Shown here piece after piece: positions 63,680 to 64,000 of a stretch of DNA of 64,000 bases. The position numbers and the translations under genes are program-made. The notes under the pieces were generated by a model. It saw only the letters and a list, made by a program, of their open reading frames with translations. It did no database searches and was not told the DNA's origin. This stretch comes from Oenococcus kitaharae DSM 17330 (GTDB lineage Bacteria > Bacillota > Bacilli > Lactobacillales > Lactobacillaceae). How positions within the stretch are numbered: the stretch's first letter is position 1; every line of letters begins with the position of its first letter. The stretch covers positions 1,225,162-1,289,161 of the forward strand of contig NZ_CM001398.1 in assembly GCF_000241055.1 (NCBI RefSeq). The letters are read 5' to 3'.

Positions 63680-64000
63680 CAGAAAAATTATTGTATTCAG
63701 GAAAAGCAAAAGACATGCTGCAGACGGACGATCCGCAAGTGATCCACGTCCGTTACAAAGATCAGGCGACAGCCTTAAATGGCAAAGTCAAAGAACAAAT
63801 TCCCGGCAAGGGACAGCTGGCTTCGCATATTTCGGCTCTGCTCTTTGATTATTTGACAGCAAAAGGCATTGAAAACCATTTTATAAAAGAACTGGATAAC
63901 GGCGATGCACTGGTCAGAAAAGTCACGATTGTGCCATTGGAAGTTGTCACACGGAATCTGACGGCTGGCCACTTTGCTTCACGATTCGGCCAAGCTGAAC
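63676..64000 (+). CDS. purC: SAICAR synthase PurC (3' end outside window)
   Basis: Condenses CAIR with aspartate to SAICAR using ATP. The visible 108 residues start MTEKLLYSGKAKDM and include QATALNGKVKEQIPGKGQLASHISALLF and VRKVTIVPLEVVTRNLTAGHFASRFG, all typical PurC blocks. GGGTGGAG precedes the ATG, which overlaps the purK stop (ATGA). The remainder lies beyond base 64000. Confidence 0.95.
   Translation, partial: MTEKLLYSGKAKDMLQTDDPQVIHVRYKDQATALNGKVKEQIPGKGQLASHISALLFDYLTAKGIENHFIKELDNGDALVRKVTIVPLEVVTRNLTAGHFASRFGQAE

Overview
The window is a stretch of a low-to-moderate GC Lactobacillales chromosome. Gene order, the T-box-controlled aminoacyl-tRNA synthetase genes, the division/cell-wall cluster and the protein repertoire fit Leuconostocaceae, and most probably Oenococcus. 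An intact type II-A CRISPR-Cas locus points to an O. kitaharae-like strain more than to O. oeni, which is generally reported to lack CRISPR. The genus and species call is inference from memory; I could run no search.

Region 1 (1-9117) is a complete-looking type II-A CRISPR-Cas locus whose 5' end is cut by the window. It reads cas9 (3' three quarters), then a tracrRNA gene on the opposite strand in the cas9-cas1 gap, then cas1-cas2-csn2 with 4-bp overlaps, then an array of 58 repeats and 57 spacers on an exact 66-bp period. The tracrRNA anti-repeat reproduces the 6-bp lower stem, 2:4 bulge and long upper stem of the S. pyogenes dual RNA. A 14-bp perfect inverted repeat abuts the anti-repeat and overlaps the predicted tracrRNA promoter.

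Region 2 (9118-23798) is an accessory and surface region. It holds two uncharacterised membrane proteins, an unannotated 49-aa membrane peptide, a choloylglycine-hydrolase family enzyme, a zinc alcohol dehydrogenase, an SDR, a six-module GW/NlpC-P60 wall hydrolase, a secreted S53 (sedolisin) protease, a membrane-anchored flavodoxin, a frameshifted membrane esterase, an aldo-keto reductase, a divergent disulfide reductase and superoxide dismutase.

Region 3 (23897-28568) is a methionine operon behind a T-box leader: a MetE-like homocysteine methyltransferase, a cystathionine gamma-synthase-like enzyme, MetA, and a cystathionine beta-lyase-like enzyme. Together these would take homoserine to methionine by transsulfuration. 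A universal stress protein and an APC permease follow on the minus strand.

Region 4 (30559-46177) is housekeeping: T-box-alaS-ireB-ruvX-DUF1292, mecA-coiA-pepF, nadK-rluD-like, a lactonase, an AI-2E-type transporter, trmL and ftsK. Region 5 (46183-61873) is the dcw cluster, mraZ-rsmH-ftsL-pbp-mraY-murD-murG-ftsQ-ftsA-ftsZ-sepF-yggT-ylmH, preceded by four phased GTGG boxes that look like the MraZ operator. It is followed directly by a T-box and ileS, with no divIVA between. Region 6 (61874-64000) begins the purine operon purE-purK-purC behind a PurBox-like site; purC runs off the window.

The points most worth a second look are the tracrRNA/inverted-repeat arrangement, the excess of hairpin-containing spacers, the leaderless-looking array start, loss of zinc-ligand cysteines in both AlaRS and IleRS, and the poly-A frameshift that removes the likely catalytic His of the esterase.
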